Positions 1 through 9,387 of a stretch of 51,003 nucleotides of DNA are shown in pieces (position 1 is the stretch's first letter; each line of letters starts with the position of its first letter). The stretch is from Candidatus Obscuribacterales bacterium (GTDB lineage: Bacteria; Cyanobacteriota; Vampirovibrionia; Obscuribacterales; Obscuribacteraceae), in contig JAKFVU010000081.1 in the NCBI GenBank assembly GCA_021732025.1, forward strand, positions 1 to 51,003. The letters run 5' to 3'. The notes below the pieces were generated by a model. That model ran no database searches and was not told where the DNA came from. It saw only the letters and a program-made list of their open reading frames with translations. A program made the position numbers and the translations under genes.

Positions 1-68
1 TAAGTTGAATTCTTCGGGTGTTGCCCAGCGGTCTGCTTTCCAACTCAAGTAATAAACGAAAAAAGAAA

Positions 69-341
69 ATGCCGAAATCCAAAAGCTCCAAAGAAGCCCA
101 AGACAATTCACAGCAGGACCCAAGCCGCACGCTGCTGGGGCAAATTCTCGTTGAACTAGATTACATAACGATCTATCAGCTTGATGAATCGCTTCGCATT
201 CAGCGCGACGATAAAGATCACGATAGAGATCCCAAGCCGCTAGGCCAAATTCTTTTGGAGTTGGGTTTCATAGGCCCCAACCAGTTAATCCGGGCGATTC
301 AGGTGCAAGCCGAATACCGCAAGGCTCAAGCCGGTAAATAG
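69..341 (+). CDS. Small MshEN-like two-motif protein
   Basis: A 90-residue protein from the ATG at 69; an upstream in-frame GTG at 18 would add 17 residues. It contains two copies of a motif of about 24 residues, one beginning LLGQILVELDYIT and the other PLGQILLELGFIG, each ending in a leucine-rich helix that closes with Q. The pattern LGxxLxxxGxIxxxxLxxAxxxQ is that of the tandem motifs in MshEN/GspE N-terminal domains, which in MshE bind cyclic di-GMP. The arginine that usually opens each motif is L or P here, and the first motif has D for the conserved G, so ligand binding is uncertain. Nothing else is fused to it. The N-terminus is lysine-rich and polar. It lies 84 bp upstream of a degenerate sensor kinase on the same strand. 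Family resemblance is inferred by eye. Confidence 0.7.
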   Translation: MPKSKSSKEAQDNSQQDPSRTLLGQILVELDYITIYQLDESLRIQRDDKDHDRDPKPLGQILLELGFIGPNQLIRAIQVQAEYRKAQAGK

Positions 342-425
342 GGTATACCCGATTCCAAGAGGTCGCATAAGGGGTTAAACTCTTATGGTTCTCTTGTAAG
401 GTGTCAATAGCTTGGTGGTAGCTCT

Positions 426-2792
426 TTGAATCTGAGTTCAAGGCTCACGTTTGCGCTCATTACCGTAGTGGTGATCGTGGTCTCTGGCCACGTTCTCTAT
501 TCTGTATATTTTGACTTTCGCTCGACTAGAACGCTGGCAGCTTCTGCTGTAGCCAATGTACGCGGACCGCGTCTAAACACGAGTCTAACGGCAGCCCAAG
601 ATCAGACTCAGAGACTAGTTGACAGCCTTCTGCGCGATCCGCGCTTTCTGTCTGCCTATGACGGCAAAAACAAGAGCGAAGCCGCTGCCAGTATCAAAGC
701 GGCAGAAGACAAACTATTTTTCCCTGGCAGCGTTCAGATTACCGATGAAAAGGGCATTGTCTTTTTCAGCACAGAGACTCCCAACCAGAGCGGATATTCA
801 CTAAAGGCAGAGAGCACAGTAATTGACTTGGCCTTGGCCCATGATTTTTACAAGGGTCCAACTTTTAGTGAAAAGACTGGCGTAATCTCGATAAGCACAG
901 TGAAGTCGTTCTCGTCCGGCGGACATAAAGGCATCATTGCCGTCAATCAACCGCTCAATTCAGATTTCCTTACAGCTCTCGCGGCCCGTTTTGGCATCGA
1001 AGATCCAAATGTCCTAGGGGTCGAATTAGCTGTCTATTCCGAAAAAATTAAAACCACCACTGCTTTTTCTCAAGGAATCAAAAATCTTCCTGGGCCGATG
1101 CGATTCTTGCTTGACCTAAACGGCCACGATGCTAGCAAAGTAGTGTCGCGCTCACCGCTTGGTACCGGTATTCCACAACTAGATCACTTGATTGTGCCCG
1201 CCAATGGTTTTGAAAAAGAAGGGGCCTGGTGGATGTCGCTGCCCCTCGAAAGCGATCGTGTAGTAATTGGCTATGTGCTGGTCTGCAAATCAGTACCCAA
1301 TGAACAATCAAAATTAGTTGAGGTACTTTTGCTCGGCGGTTTGGTTGGCATATTTGGCGGCCTAGTTGGTTTATTCCTCGCAGCAAAAATTGCTCAATCA
1401 GTGGATACGCCTTTGCGCTTCTTGGTGCGACGCACTCAAGCTATCGCCAATAACAAACAAGTCATTCCGCCCCTTGAGGGCCTTTCTGGCGATTGGTTAG
1501 AACTGGGCGAGCTGATTGACACTGCTGTGCTATCAATGCGCTCGACGACGCAAAATCTCAAGATTCAGCTCAATAAGCAAGTAGAAGCTGTAAAAGAGCG
1601 CGGATTAATCGCTGAACAATCGACACAACAAGTCGATACGCTCAATCGACAAATTACCACCCAAGCGCAAAAAGTGGCGGAGCTTTCGCGACACGTCAAC
1701 CAAGCTGGGCGCCAAGCAACAGTGCTGCAACAGCAGTTAGACGCTGTTCTGCAAAGCTCGACAGAAGGTTTCCTCATACTTGATCAATACGGCAACATCT
1801 TGCATGCCAACCCGGTCTTCCTTAATTGGACCGGAATGTCTGAGGGCGAAATCGCGGGAAGACTATGCTTTGATTTAGTGCTTAAACCAGGTGAGACACC
1901 ACAAAGTCATGGTATGGGGCAAGCTTTTACCCAGCATGGTGGCGATCCGATGGCACTGATCAATCAGTTCTATCCTGAAGGAGTTATCTTCCAACGCTCC
2001 AGCGAAAAGACCGTTCAAGTGTTGGCGCATCTGCAGCCGCTTTCAGGCGATGATGGATCAATCATGGGCTATATCATGGTCTTGCGCGACAAGTCGCTAA
2101 GAAGCGAAAACCAGTTGCTGCGCCAAGAAATTGTCAGCATGTTGCAAGACAATATTCGCGGCCCTCTCACCGGAGCAGAATTGAGCTGGCATGCCATTCT
2201 CGCCAACGCTCGCAATACAATGCATCCTTCTGTTGGCCAAGCTCTAGCAGAGTTACATTTGCACTACGACCAGTTAGTTGGAGTGGTGGATAGTTTGCTC
2301 ATGATGTATGGTGGATTTGTGCCACCACCGGCAGCGGTAAAAGAACAGATCAATATTACTCGGGTCGTCGCCGACTGTTTGGAAGAAGTTACACCGCTGG
2401 CCAGGGATAGACAGCTTCTACTCGACTACAAGACAGTTACCGGACTGCCACCAATCGCCGGAAACCGCGAGGCAATTATCGGAATCCTCCGTCAAGTGTT
2501 AGAACGCATGATCATGGTGACGGCTGCCGGCGGCCGTGTTCGTGTCGAATCTCAAGTACGCGGAAACGAGATGCGCATTGGCGTATCAAGTTCTGGACCC
2601 GCACTACCAGAGTCAGAAATCGCTGAGATGTTCGTTGGTTTCATCGAAGGAAAACATACACAAGATACCTATGGCTCAAGGCTCTCTATGTACTTAGCAC
2701 GCAACAATGTGGAACGCCTGGGTGGTCTTATCTGGGCTGAATCAGAAGCCGGACGCGGCACCACCACCTACTTCACAATGCCCATCTCTTAA
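426..2792 (+). CDS. Membrane sensor histidine kinase homologue lacking catalytic residues
   Basis: A 788-residue protein with a TTG start at 426. Segments in order: TM helix about 8-28, extracytoplasmic sensor region about 30-297, TM helix about 298-320, HAMP-like and coiled-coil region about 321-440, PAS domain about 440-555, DHp-like helices about 565-630, and an HATPase-like domain to the end. The usual SH(E/D)LRTPL box reads SMLQDNIRGPLTG, placing Asp575 where the phospho-accepting His belongs. The N-box region (about 685-697, RQVLERMIMVT) has no Asn. The G1 box DxGxGI is replaced by SSSGPALP. Only a G2-like stretch (GSRLSMYLARN) and the terminal fold are recognisable. It is therefore probably a pseudokinase that signals by conformation. 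It follows the MshEN-like protein on the same strand, and no response regulator lies beside it. Confidence 0.8.
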   Translation: MNLSSRLTFALITVVVIVVSGHVLYSVYFDFRSTRTLAASAVANVRGPRLNTSLTAAQDQTQRLVDSLLRDPRFLSAYDGKNKSEAAASIKAAEDKLFFPGSVQITDEKGIVFFSTETPNQSGYSLKAESTVIDLALAHDFYKGPTFSEKTGVISISTVKSFSSGGHKGIIAVNQPLNSDFLTALAARFGIEDPNVLGVELAVYSEKIKTTTAFSQGIKNLPGPMRFLLDLNGHDASKVVSRSPLGTGIPQLDHLIVPANGFEKEGAWWMSLPLESDRVVIGYVLVCKSVPNEQSKLVEVLLLGGLVGIFGGLVGLFLAAKIAQSVDTPLRFLVRRTQAIANNKQVIPPLEGLSGDWLELGELIDTAVLSMRSTTQNLKIQLNKQVEAVKERGLIAEQSTQQVDTLNRQITTQAQKVAELSRHVNQAGRQATVLQQQLDAVLQSSTEGFLILDQYGNILHANPVFLNWTGMSEGEIAGRLCFDLVLKPGETPQSHGMGQAFTQHGGDPMALINQFYPEGVIFQRSSEKTVQVLAHLQPLSGDDGSIMGYIMVLRDKSLRSENQLLRQEIVSMLQDNIRGPLTGAELSWHAILANARNTMHPSVGQALAELHLHYDQLVGVVDSLLMMYGGFVPPPAAVKEQINITRVVADCLEEVTPLARDRQLLLDYKTVTGLPPIAGNREAIIGILRQVLERMIMVTAAGGRVRVESQVRGNEMRIGVSSSGPALPESEIAEMFVGFIEGKHTQDTYGSRLSMYLARNNVERLGGLIWAESEAGRGTTTYFTMPIS

Positions 2793-2981
2793 ACAGCGAC
2801 TTAAACGCATTTAGATTTCCTTTACGATGAGTTTTATTCTCACCAACACTTTGGATAAACTCGCCTTAAATCTCGCAGGATAATGGCTAATCCCTGCTCG
2901 AATTCAAAAGCAAGACTCGGAGTGTGCAATCCATCAACAGTTGCTAAATTACTAATCAGGCGCTCTGAAGACCTAAGGCAA

Positions 2982-3077
2982 AGGTCAGGAAGCCGAAAGG
3001 TCCAGAAGTAGATAGGTCCGGAAGCAGATGGGTCCGGAAGCTGAAAGATCCGGAAGCAGAAAGATCTAGATGAACGA
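2982..3077 (+). repeat. 16-bp tandem array upstream of ada
   Basis: Units of 16 bp start at 2982, 2998, 3014, 3030 and 3046, with a decayed sixth unit at 3062. The consensus is about AGGTCCGGAAGCAGAT. The array ends 15 bp before the ada GTG/ATG region and fills the end of the 300-bp gap after the kinase gene. The rest of that gap (2793-2981) shows nothing I can name. Confidence 0.8.
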
Positions 3078-3092
3078 ACTAAATAGACTTAG

Positions 3093-4193
3093 ATGAAAAA
3101 CGAGAAAAAGAAAGCAATGAATACAGAGCAGATAAGCGATACGCGTTGGCAAGCCGTGGTCGAACGCGACAAACAATTTGACGGCCAATTTTTCTATTCT
3201 GTCAAAACCACAGGAGTCTACTGCCGACCATCTTGCGGCGCGCGTCTAGCCAACTTCAGCAACGTTCAGTTTCACCTAACATGTAACGAGGCAGAAAACG
3301 CCGGCTTCCGGCCCTGCAAACGCTGCCGACCTAATGAGGAGAGCTTGGTCGAGCACCACACCAAACTAATTGCAGATATATGCCGACTGATTGAAAGCTC
3401 AGACCAAAGACCTTCTGTTGAAGAGTTGGCCAAAGCAGCTGGTCTAAGCACTTACCACTTTCATCGAACATTCAAATCAATCACCGGTGTAACACCAGCG
3501 GAATATGCCACCGCCCGTAGAGCCATGCGCCTGAGGGAAAAATTAAGTAGCAATGACAGCATCACTCAAGCAATATTCGATGCAGGCTACAATTCCAGTG
3601 GTCGATTCTACGAAGAAGCAGACTCTATGCTAGGTATGACAGCAACCGCCTTCAAGTCTGGCGGCAAAAACACCAAAATATATTTTGCTATAGGTGAATG
3701 TTTTCTCGGGTCAATTCTCGTTGCCCAAAGCGAAAAAGGAGTTTGCGCCATCTTAATTGGCGACGATGCAGACGACTTGTTGCGCGATTTACAGAATCGA
3801 TTTCCACAGGCGGAGCTGACTGGCGGAGACCAGAATTTTGACACTGTGGTTAGCCAAGTAATTGCTTACATTGAGGAACCAGCACAAGGCTTCCTGCTGC
3901 CGCTTGACATACGCGGTACTACTTTTCAACAAAGGGTATGGCAAGCTTTGCGGCAAATTCCAGCGGGCGAAACTAGAAACTATACCGATATCGGTAGAAT
4001 TATTGGCGCCCCTAAAGCGGTACGCGCCGTTGCCAGCGCCTGTGCCGCAAATGCACTAGCAGTGGTCATTCCCTGCCATCGAGTGGTGAGAACCGACGGT
4101 TCGCTCTCCGGCTATCGCTGGGGAGTCGAACGCAAACGAGCCCTAATAGATAGAGAAGCAGCTCAGACTAAGTCTGAGTCTGAGCTTCGATAG
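3093..4193 (+). CDS. ada: Ada: methylphosphotriester/O6-methylguanine-DNA methyltransferase and activator
   Basis: A 366-residue bifunctional DNA alkylation repair protein. The N-terminal Ada zinc domain has the four cysteine ligands C44, C48, C75 and C78 (motifs VYCRPSC and CKRCR); one of them accepts methyl groups from phosphotriesters. An AraC-type helix-turn-helix region follows at about 95-190. The C-terminal methyltransferase domain has the active-site motif PCHRVV with Cys328. Length and order match E. coli Ada, which becomes a transcriptional activator once methylated. The start could be the ATG at 3117 (MNTEQ), which gives numbering closer to the family. A 16-bp tandem array lies directly upstream. 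The 3' end overlaps the convergent TPR gene by 26 bp. Confidence 0.95.
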   Translation: MKNEKKKAMNTEQISDTRWQAVVERDKQFDGQFFYSVKTTGVYCRPSCGARLANFSNVQFHLTCNEAENAGFRPCKRCRPNEESLVEHHTKLIADICRLIESSDQRPSVEELAKAAGLSTYHFHRTFKSITGVTPAEYATARRAMRLREKLSSNDSITQAIFDAGYNSSGRFYEEADSMLGMTATAFKSGGKNTKIYFAIGECFLGSILVAQSEKGVCAILIGDDADDLLRDLQNRFPQAELTGGDQNFDTVVSQVIAYIEEPAQGFLLPLDIRGTTFQQRVWQALRQIPAGETRNYTDIGRIIGAPKAVRAVASACAANALAVVIPCHRVVRTDGSLSGYRWGVERKRALIDREAAQTKSESELR

Positions 4194-4881
4194 CCGCCAT
4201 ACGAGCTTCTACGGCTTTAGCATCGTCTTCTCGCAATGTCTTGCGCAGCATGATTCCGTAATTCTTCAAAATAGGAACTAGCTCTTTATCTGTATCACTC
4301 AAGAGTTTTTCACGAATCTCCAAAGCTCTCTTAAACAAGATTTCGGCTTTTTCCCATTTCTTTTTGGCGCAGTTTAGAACTGCCAAATTATGCAGATTAA
4401 TAGCAGTCTCTAAGTGCTCTTCACCGTATAGGGCCAACTTTATATCGAGACAGCGATCGTATAAATTCTCAGCCAAAAAGAACTTGCCCTGCAAATGATA
4501 GAGGGCCGCCAGGTTATTAAGGCTCTTAGCTAGCCTGGTCAAGTCTTCTTCACTTACATCGACAATTTTGTAAGCTGGTCGCAAAAATTGAGTTGGGCTC
4601 TGAGGCTTAGTATCAACGGCATTCTTAGCCATAGTGGCAATAGAGGTGATGATATTTTGCTCAAGCTCATCTTTAGCTTCGACTGTAACAACCCCTGATA
4701 GCTGTTCGGCCAGAATCAGAGCATCCAAGAAGCGTGTCTCAGCCTGGGTGTAACGCCTTACTTCAAAGGCCGCATGAGCCTCCTCGCTGGCTGTCTGCCA
4801 CTTGGCGATCTGATCAAGACGCTCAGGCGTCTGAGCAGCTTCAGTTGAAGTGCTTGCGGCCTGGATGTCATTTGCGCTCAT
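4168..4881 (-). CDS. Kinesin-light-chain-type TPR protein
   Basis: A protein of 237 residues from the ATG at 4881; a GTG at 4893 would add four residues. The central part has tetratricopeptide repeats of the kinesin-light-chain type, for example LARLAKSLNNLAALYHLQGKF-like, YGEEHLETAINLHNLAVL and ILFKRALEIREKLL. There is no signal peptide or membrane segment, so it should be a cytoplasmic scaffold or interaction protein; the partner is unknown. The Ala/Glu-rich first 30 residues are low complexity. Its last 26 bp overlap the 3' end of ada in the opposite direction. It is divergent from the oxoprolinase gene across a 480-bp gap. Confidence 0.8.
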   Translation of the reverse strand: MSANDIQAASTSTEAAQTPERLDQIAKWQTASEEAHAAFEVRRYTQAETRFLDALILAEQLSGVVTVEAKDELEQNIITSIATMAKNAVDTKPQSPTQFLRPAYKIVDVSEEDLTRLAKSLNNLAALYHLQGKFFLAENLYDRCLDIKLALYGEEHLETAINLHNLAVLNCAKKKWEKAEILFKRALEIREKLLSDTDKELVPILKNYGIMLRKTLREDDAKAVEARMAAIEAQTQT

Positions 4882-5366
4882 TACAATGCTCACTCTTAGT
4901 TAGTATAGGCTCGCAGCCCTACGAACTAGGAACTGCTCTTTAACCACAACTCAATAGTATATACACTCCGAGCTGCCGCAGAAGCTCTAGCCCTCATAGT
5001 CTTAGTTGGCAATTTCTCATTTGTGAGCCGAGAGCCAGAGCGCGCAGCGAAGTCAAGATAATCAATTAGAGCTATCGCCTGTCTTACGGCACTGAATCTA
5101 TCCGAACATGATCCGGCTAGGAGATTCCAATCGAAAATTTTCTTTAGCTCTAACTGACACTTATTAACACATACAACTCAATGGTCAATGGCGATAACTG
5201 GCAGCAATAACTAGTAGCGATAACTAGCAACTCGAACTAGCAGCGATAACCGGCGGTGATAACAATCCGAGATAACTCGCAGCTATCAAAAGCATTCATC
5301 TAACACTTCAAGTAGTACTTCAAGTTGATCGATAAATCTACCGGACATTTAAACTACAATCTGGCC
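4882..5366. other. Divergent intergenic region between TPR gene and oxoprolinase
   Basis: A gap of about 480 bp that should hold promoters for both divergent genes. Apart from the 13-bp tandem array at 5191-5281 I see no ORF, strong hairpin or RNA gene in it. Confidence 0.6.
5191..5281 (+). repeat. 13-bp tandem array, seven units
   Basis: Seven contiguous 13-bp units start at 5191, 5204, 5217, 5230, 5243, 5256 and 5269, with consensus about GCGATAACTAGCA. The fourth and sixth units are the most diverged. The array lies within 90 bp upstream of the 5-oxoprolinase start. Confidence 0.85.
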
Positions 5367-8300
5367 ATGCCTTTTGAATTTTACATAGACCGTGGCGGAA
5401 CTTTCACCGACATCGTAGCGCTTGCTCCTGATGGACGAATATTCGTCCATAAAATTCTCTCTGAACTGCCTGGTATAAGCAGCGATCCGGCTGTAGTCGG
5501 AATTACCAATATTCTATCTCAAGCTGAAAAAGCTAAAGACGAAAGTGCTCAAGCCAACCGAGTTCAAGCTGACAATGACCAAAATCGAGCTGCCGCTAGC
5601 AAAGCTGAAATTGACAAAGACAAGCCATACGGCTCTATCAAGCAAGTTCGAATCGGCACAACCGTAGCGACGAATGCCTTGCTAGAGCGCAAAGGCGAAC
5701 CCTTGCTCTTAGTTACAAACAGAGGCATGAAAGATGCACTTAAAATCGGTTACCAAAATCGCTCCGATATATTTGCTCTTGAAATTATAAAAACTACCCC
5801 AATTTTTTCAGAAGTTATTGAAGTTCCTGGGCGCTTTAGCGATAGAGGCGAAGAAATAGAGTGCTTTGACACGGAGCAAACCACCCTTCTCTTAAAAGCA
5901 GCGAAAGATTCGGGAATTGAATCAGTAGCAATAGTCTTCATGCACAGCTACAAATATCCCCAGCACGAAAGGCAATGTGCCGCTATCGCCAAAGAACTGG
6001 GCTTTAAAAATGTGACAACTTCAAGTGAAATCAATCCATTGATAAAATTCATTAGTCGTGGTGATACCACTTTGGTTGATGGCTATTTGACGCCAGCTCT
6101 CCACCGCTACATTGACAAACTGGGGAATGAAATACAGAGCCTAGATAACAGTCTTAGATTGGCTTCTGACAATTCTGATACCGCAGTTAACGATAAAAAT
6201 AAAATGGCTGATTTAGAGATCAGATTTATGAAATCTGATGGAGGACTCACTACTAAAGATTTCTTTCGAGGCAGGGACGCTCTGATTTCTGGTCCGGCCG
6301 GCGGCGTAGTGGGAGCCACCAAATCAGCAGCAGTTCACGGGCTACGCAACATTGTCGGATTCGATATGGGCGGCACATCAACCGATGTGTGTTACTTTCA
6401 GGGTGAATTTGAGCGCGTCTTTGAAACGACAGTAGATGGCATTCGAGTACGCGCTCCGATGCTGGCCGTGCACACCGTAGCAGCTGGTGGTGGTTCAATT
6501 CTAAGCTTTGCAGGCGACCGTTTTCTCGTCGGTCCACAATCAGCAGGAGCACAGCCAGGGCCAGCTTGTTACGGCCATAATGGCCCTTTGACAGTGACTG
6601 ACGCGAACCTTATGCTGGGACGCATCTCAACAGCACACTTTCCTCACTCCTTCGGAACCGATCACAAACAGCCACTAGATTTGGTGGCAACTAGGAGCAG
6701 CTTCAAAGTCTTACGCGATAAAATAAACAGCAGCGCAAAATACAAAACAATTGAATCAATAGCTTGGGGCTTTCTCACGGTTGCAGTTGAGAAAATGGCG
6801 CAAGCGATCTCTAAGGTCTCCACACAAAAAGGACACGATGTTAGCGAAGCAACAATTGTGGCCTTTGGCGGAGCTGGCGGTCAACATGCTTGTCTGATAG
6901 CAGAAAGACTAGGAGTAAAGCAGGTATTAATAAGCCCACTGGCAGGAGTGTTATCTGCCTATGGAATCGGCGCCACAGCTATGTCGGCAACGGCAGAACT
7001 CTCAGTGCGCCAAGAATTAACCGATACACCATTAGCAGAACTTCAGAGCCACATCGAGAACCTGAGCCAACGCGCCCGACAAAAGGTCCTTGTGCAAAAT
7101 CCCAAGGAAGTAACGTTCGAGAGCCAACTTTTCTTGCGCTATCAAGATTCTGATACCACTTTAGCCATCCCATTGAACGGCAACCAAGAAGCAATAATCG
7201 CCGAATTTCACTCCCGTCATAAGAAGCTCTTTGGCTTCGCCTTTGAGAGTAGCAGGCCAATCCTGGAAGAGATAAGAGTAACTGCCTATAGTCCAGCTCC
7301 CAAACTCTCTATCACCTCTATTGAGCAGGTGTCGTCTGCAGATGTCATTTATTCTTCGCCCGCTGCTTCACCTGCACCTTTATCTTCACCCCCTGCTTCA
7401 CCTACACCCAAAGGCGAGCATCGCCTCTTTGCTCAAGGGCACTGGCATACGACAGAAGTGCTCATGCGCGACAAGCTCGAAGTCGGTTCAACTATTAAGG
7501 GTCCTGCACTAATTGCAGAGTACACCGCAACAACTGTCTTAGAACCAGGCTGGACAGCAGAAGTTTTGTACGACGGTTCGCTCCTTTTGCGCAGTAATCA
7601 AATCGAAGTGGCAACGGAAGAAAACGGCGAGGCTAAGGTCGACCCGGTGAAACTTGAGCTATTTAGCAACATGTTCATGTCGATTGCTGAGGAAATGGGA
7701 ATTACTCTTCAGCAAGTCAGCCACTCAGTCAACATCAAAGAACGACTAGATTTCTCTTGCGCTCTTTTCGATAGTTCCGGTCGACTCATCGCCAACGCTC
7801 CTCATATACCAGTTCACCTAGGCTCGATGGGAGACTCAGTCGTAAGTCTAATCAGGTCAAGAGACAACGATACAAGCACAAGGCCAATAACGGCCGGAGA
7901 TGTTTATGTCTTGAACAATCCATTCAATGGCGGCACCCACTTGCCCGATATCACAGTGATTAGTCCGGTCTTTGATGAACAAAATCAACGACTATTCTTC
8001 GTCGCTTCAAGAGGACATCATGCCGATATCGGAGGTATCACGCCGGGCTCAATGCCACCGATGAGTAGCCACATTGACGAGGAGGGAGTGTTGCTCGACA
8101 ACCTTCTAATCGTTGCTGACGGCAAATTTGACGAAACCCTCTTTGTAGAGAAACTTCAATCTGCCATCTATCCGCCTCGCAATATTCGCCAAAACATAAA
8201 CGACATAAAGGCACAGATTGCCGCTAACAATAAAGGCATAGCGGCCCTCCAAGCTATGGTGCAAAAATATGGCAGAAAAACGGTCACCAACTATATGGAA

Positions 8301-9185
8301 TACGTTAGGGCTAACGCAGCAGCTGCAATCTCCGACCTATTGGCAGACCTAAACGATGGTCAAGCTACCAGCACTATGGATGATGGCAGCGAAGTAGTGG
8401 TCAGCATACGCATCAACAAAAGTCTGCGCACAGCATTAATAGACTTCACCGGCACCTCGGTCCAAACGAAAAATAATCTCAACACGCCTCTGGCGGTAAC
8501 GAGAGCCGCCGTTCTCTATGTCTTTCGCACCTTAACCAAAGCAAACATTCCGCTGAATGATGGCTGCATGGATCCCCTCGAACTGATAATTCCAAGCGGT
8601 TCGCTGCTCAATCCCCGTGAGCCTGCAGCGGTAGTTGCAGGAAACGTTGAAACCTCTCAGATAATAGTCGACACGCTATACAGAGCACTCAATATAATGG
8701 CTGCCTCTCAAGGAACCATGAACAATTTCACCTTCGGTGACGACGATAAACAATACTACGAAACTATTTGCGGTGGCTCGGGAGCGGGGTTCTCATTTGC
8801 AGGCGCTGACGCCATTCAGACTCATATGACCAACTCGCGGTTAACCGACCCAGAAATTTTAGAATCACGTTTTCCTGTTCTGGTAGAAGAGTTCTCTATC
8901 AGAAAAAATAGTGGTGGCGCTGGCAAATTTAAAGGCGGAGACGGAGCCGTTCGCCGCCTGCGCTTCCTCAAACCTATGTCAGCATCAATTCTTTCAAATC
9001 GCCGCTCAATCAAGCCACCGGGATTGAACGGCGGTGCTGACGGCCAATGCGGACTCAATAGAATTATTCGAGCAACCGGAGAAGTAGAATCGCTGGGATC
9101 GACCGCAACAATAGACGCAGGATGCGGCGATGCAATTGAGATTCAAACCCCTGGCGGTGGTGGATACGGACAACTCGAAAGTTGA
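5367..9185 (+). CDS. 5-oxoprolinase (ATP-hydrolysing), HyuA-HyuB fusion
   Basis: A 1272-residue protein from the ATG at 5367, where the family N-terminus FYIDRGGTFTDIVA begins almost at once; a TTG at 5325 would add 14 residues. The first part, about 1-755, is a hydantoinase A/oxoprolinase domain with nucleotide-binding motifs GGTFTD and FDMGGTSTDV. The second, about 757-1270, is a hydantoinase B domain (KLELFSNMFMSIAEEMG, then NNPFNGGTHLPDITVISPVF). Full-length fused proteins of about 1280 residues hydrolyse 5-oxo-L-proline to glutamate using ATP, linking to glutathione turnover and pyroglutamate salvage. A Ser/Pro-rich stretch (about residues 668-685) and a charged stretch near residues 60-85 look like lineage-specific insertions. 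The HyuB part contains one copy of the palindrome CCGATATCGG at 8023-8032. Annotation as oxoprolinase rather than hydantoinase rests on the fusion and length. Confidence 0.92.
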   Translation: MPFEFYIDRGGTFTDIVALAPDGRIFVHKILSELPGISSDPAVVGITNILSQAEKAKDESAQANRVQADNDQNRAAASKAEIDKDKPYGSIKQVRIGTTVATNALLERKGEPLLLVTNRGMKDALKIGYQNRSDIFALEIIKTTPIFSEVIEVPGRFSDRGEEIECFDTEQTTLLLKAAKDSGIESVAIVFMHSYKYPQHERQCAAIAKELGFKNVTTSSEINPLIKFISRGDTTLVDGYLTPALHRYIDKLGNEIQSLDNSLRLASDNSDTAVNDKNKMADLEIRFMKSDGGLTTKDFFRGRDALISGPAGGVVGATKSAAVHGLRNIVGFDMGGTSTDVCYFQGEFERVFETTVDGIRVRAPMLAVHTVAAGGGSILSFAGDRFLVGPQSAGAQPGPACYGHNGPLTVTDANLMLGRISTAHFPHSFGTDHKQPLDLVATRSSFKVLRDKINSSAKYKTIESIAWGFLTVAVEKMAQAISKVSTQKGHDVSEATIVAFGGAGGQHACLIAERLGVKQVLISPLAGVLSAYGIGATAMSATAELSVRQELTDTPLAELQSHIENLSQRARQKVLVQNPKEVTFESQLFLRYQDSDTTLAIPLNGNQEAIIAEFHSRHKKLFGFAFESSRPILEEIRVTAYSPAPKLSITSIEQVSSADVIYSSPAASPAPLSSPPASPTPKGEHRLFAQGHWHTTEVLMRDKLEVGSTIKGPALIAEYTATTVLEPGWTAEVLYDGSLLLRSNQIEVATEENGEAKVDPVKLELFSNMFMSIAEEMGITLQQVSHSVNIKERLDFSCALFDSSGRLIANAPHIPVHLGSMGDSVVSLIRSRDNDTSTRPITAGDVYVLNNPFNGGTHLPDITVISPVFDEQNQRLFFVASRGHHADIGGITPGSMPPMSSHIDEEGVLLDNLLIVADGKFDETLFVEKLQSAIYPPRNIRQNINDIKAQIAANNKGIAALQAMVQKYGRKTVTNYMEYVRANAAAAISDLLADLNDGQATSTMDDGSEVVVSIRINKSLRTALIDFTGTSVQTKNNLNTPLAVTRAAVLYVFRTLTKANIPLNDGCMDPLELIIPSGSLLNPREPAAVVAGNVETSQIIVDTLYRALNIMAASQGTMNNFTFGDDDKQYYETICGGSGAGFSFAGADAIQTHMTNSRLTDPEILESRFPVLVEEFSIRKNSGGAGKFKGGDGAVRRLRFLKPMSASILSNRRSIKPPGLNGGADGQCGLNRIIRATGEVESLGSTATIDAGCGDAIEIQTPGGGGYGQLES

Positions 9186-9253
9186 CTTTGCCGTCGATTT
9201 AATATGGAAAATTTTTTTGGTGGTTAAAAAGTTCAATTTGATTTGATTGAAGT

Positions 9254-9299
9254 AGGGTAGGGAATTTTTTACCGATATCGGTAAAAAATTCCCTACCCT
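9254..9299. repeat. 46-bp perfect loopless palindrome
   Basis: Arms 9254-9276 and 9277-9299 are exact reverse complements with no spacer. Each arm has a GGGTAGGG end, a run of six T and the centre ACCGAT/ATCGGT. It lies 69 bp after the oxoprolinase stop and 88 bp before the next start. As RNA it would form a hairpin but has no U-run after it, so it is not a typical terminator. It could be a dyad operator or cruciform site for the adjacent DNA-binding protein. Confidence 0.9.
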
Positions 9300-9387
9300 T
9301 AAGCTCAAAATCAAAAAAAATCCAAAAGCAAAATTTGAACTTTTTCGCCCTTCGCCTCGTTATACAAGTACGAGGGAGGAGCGGACA

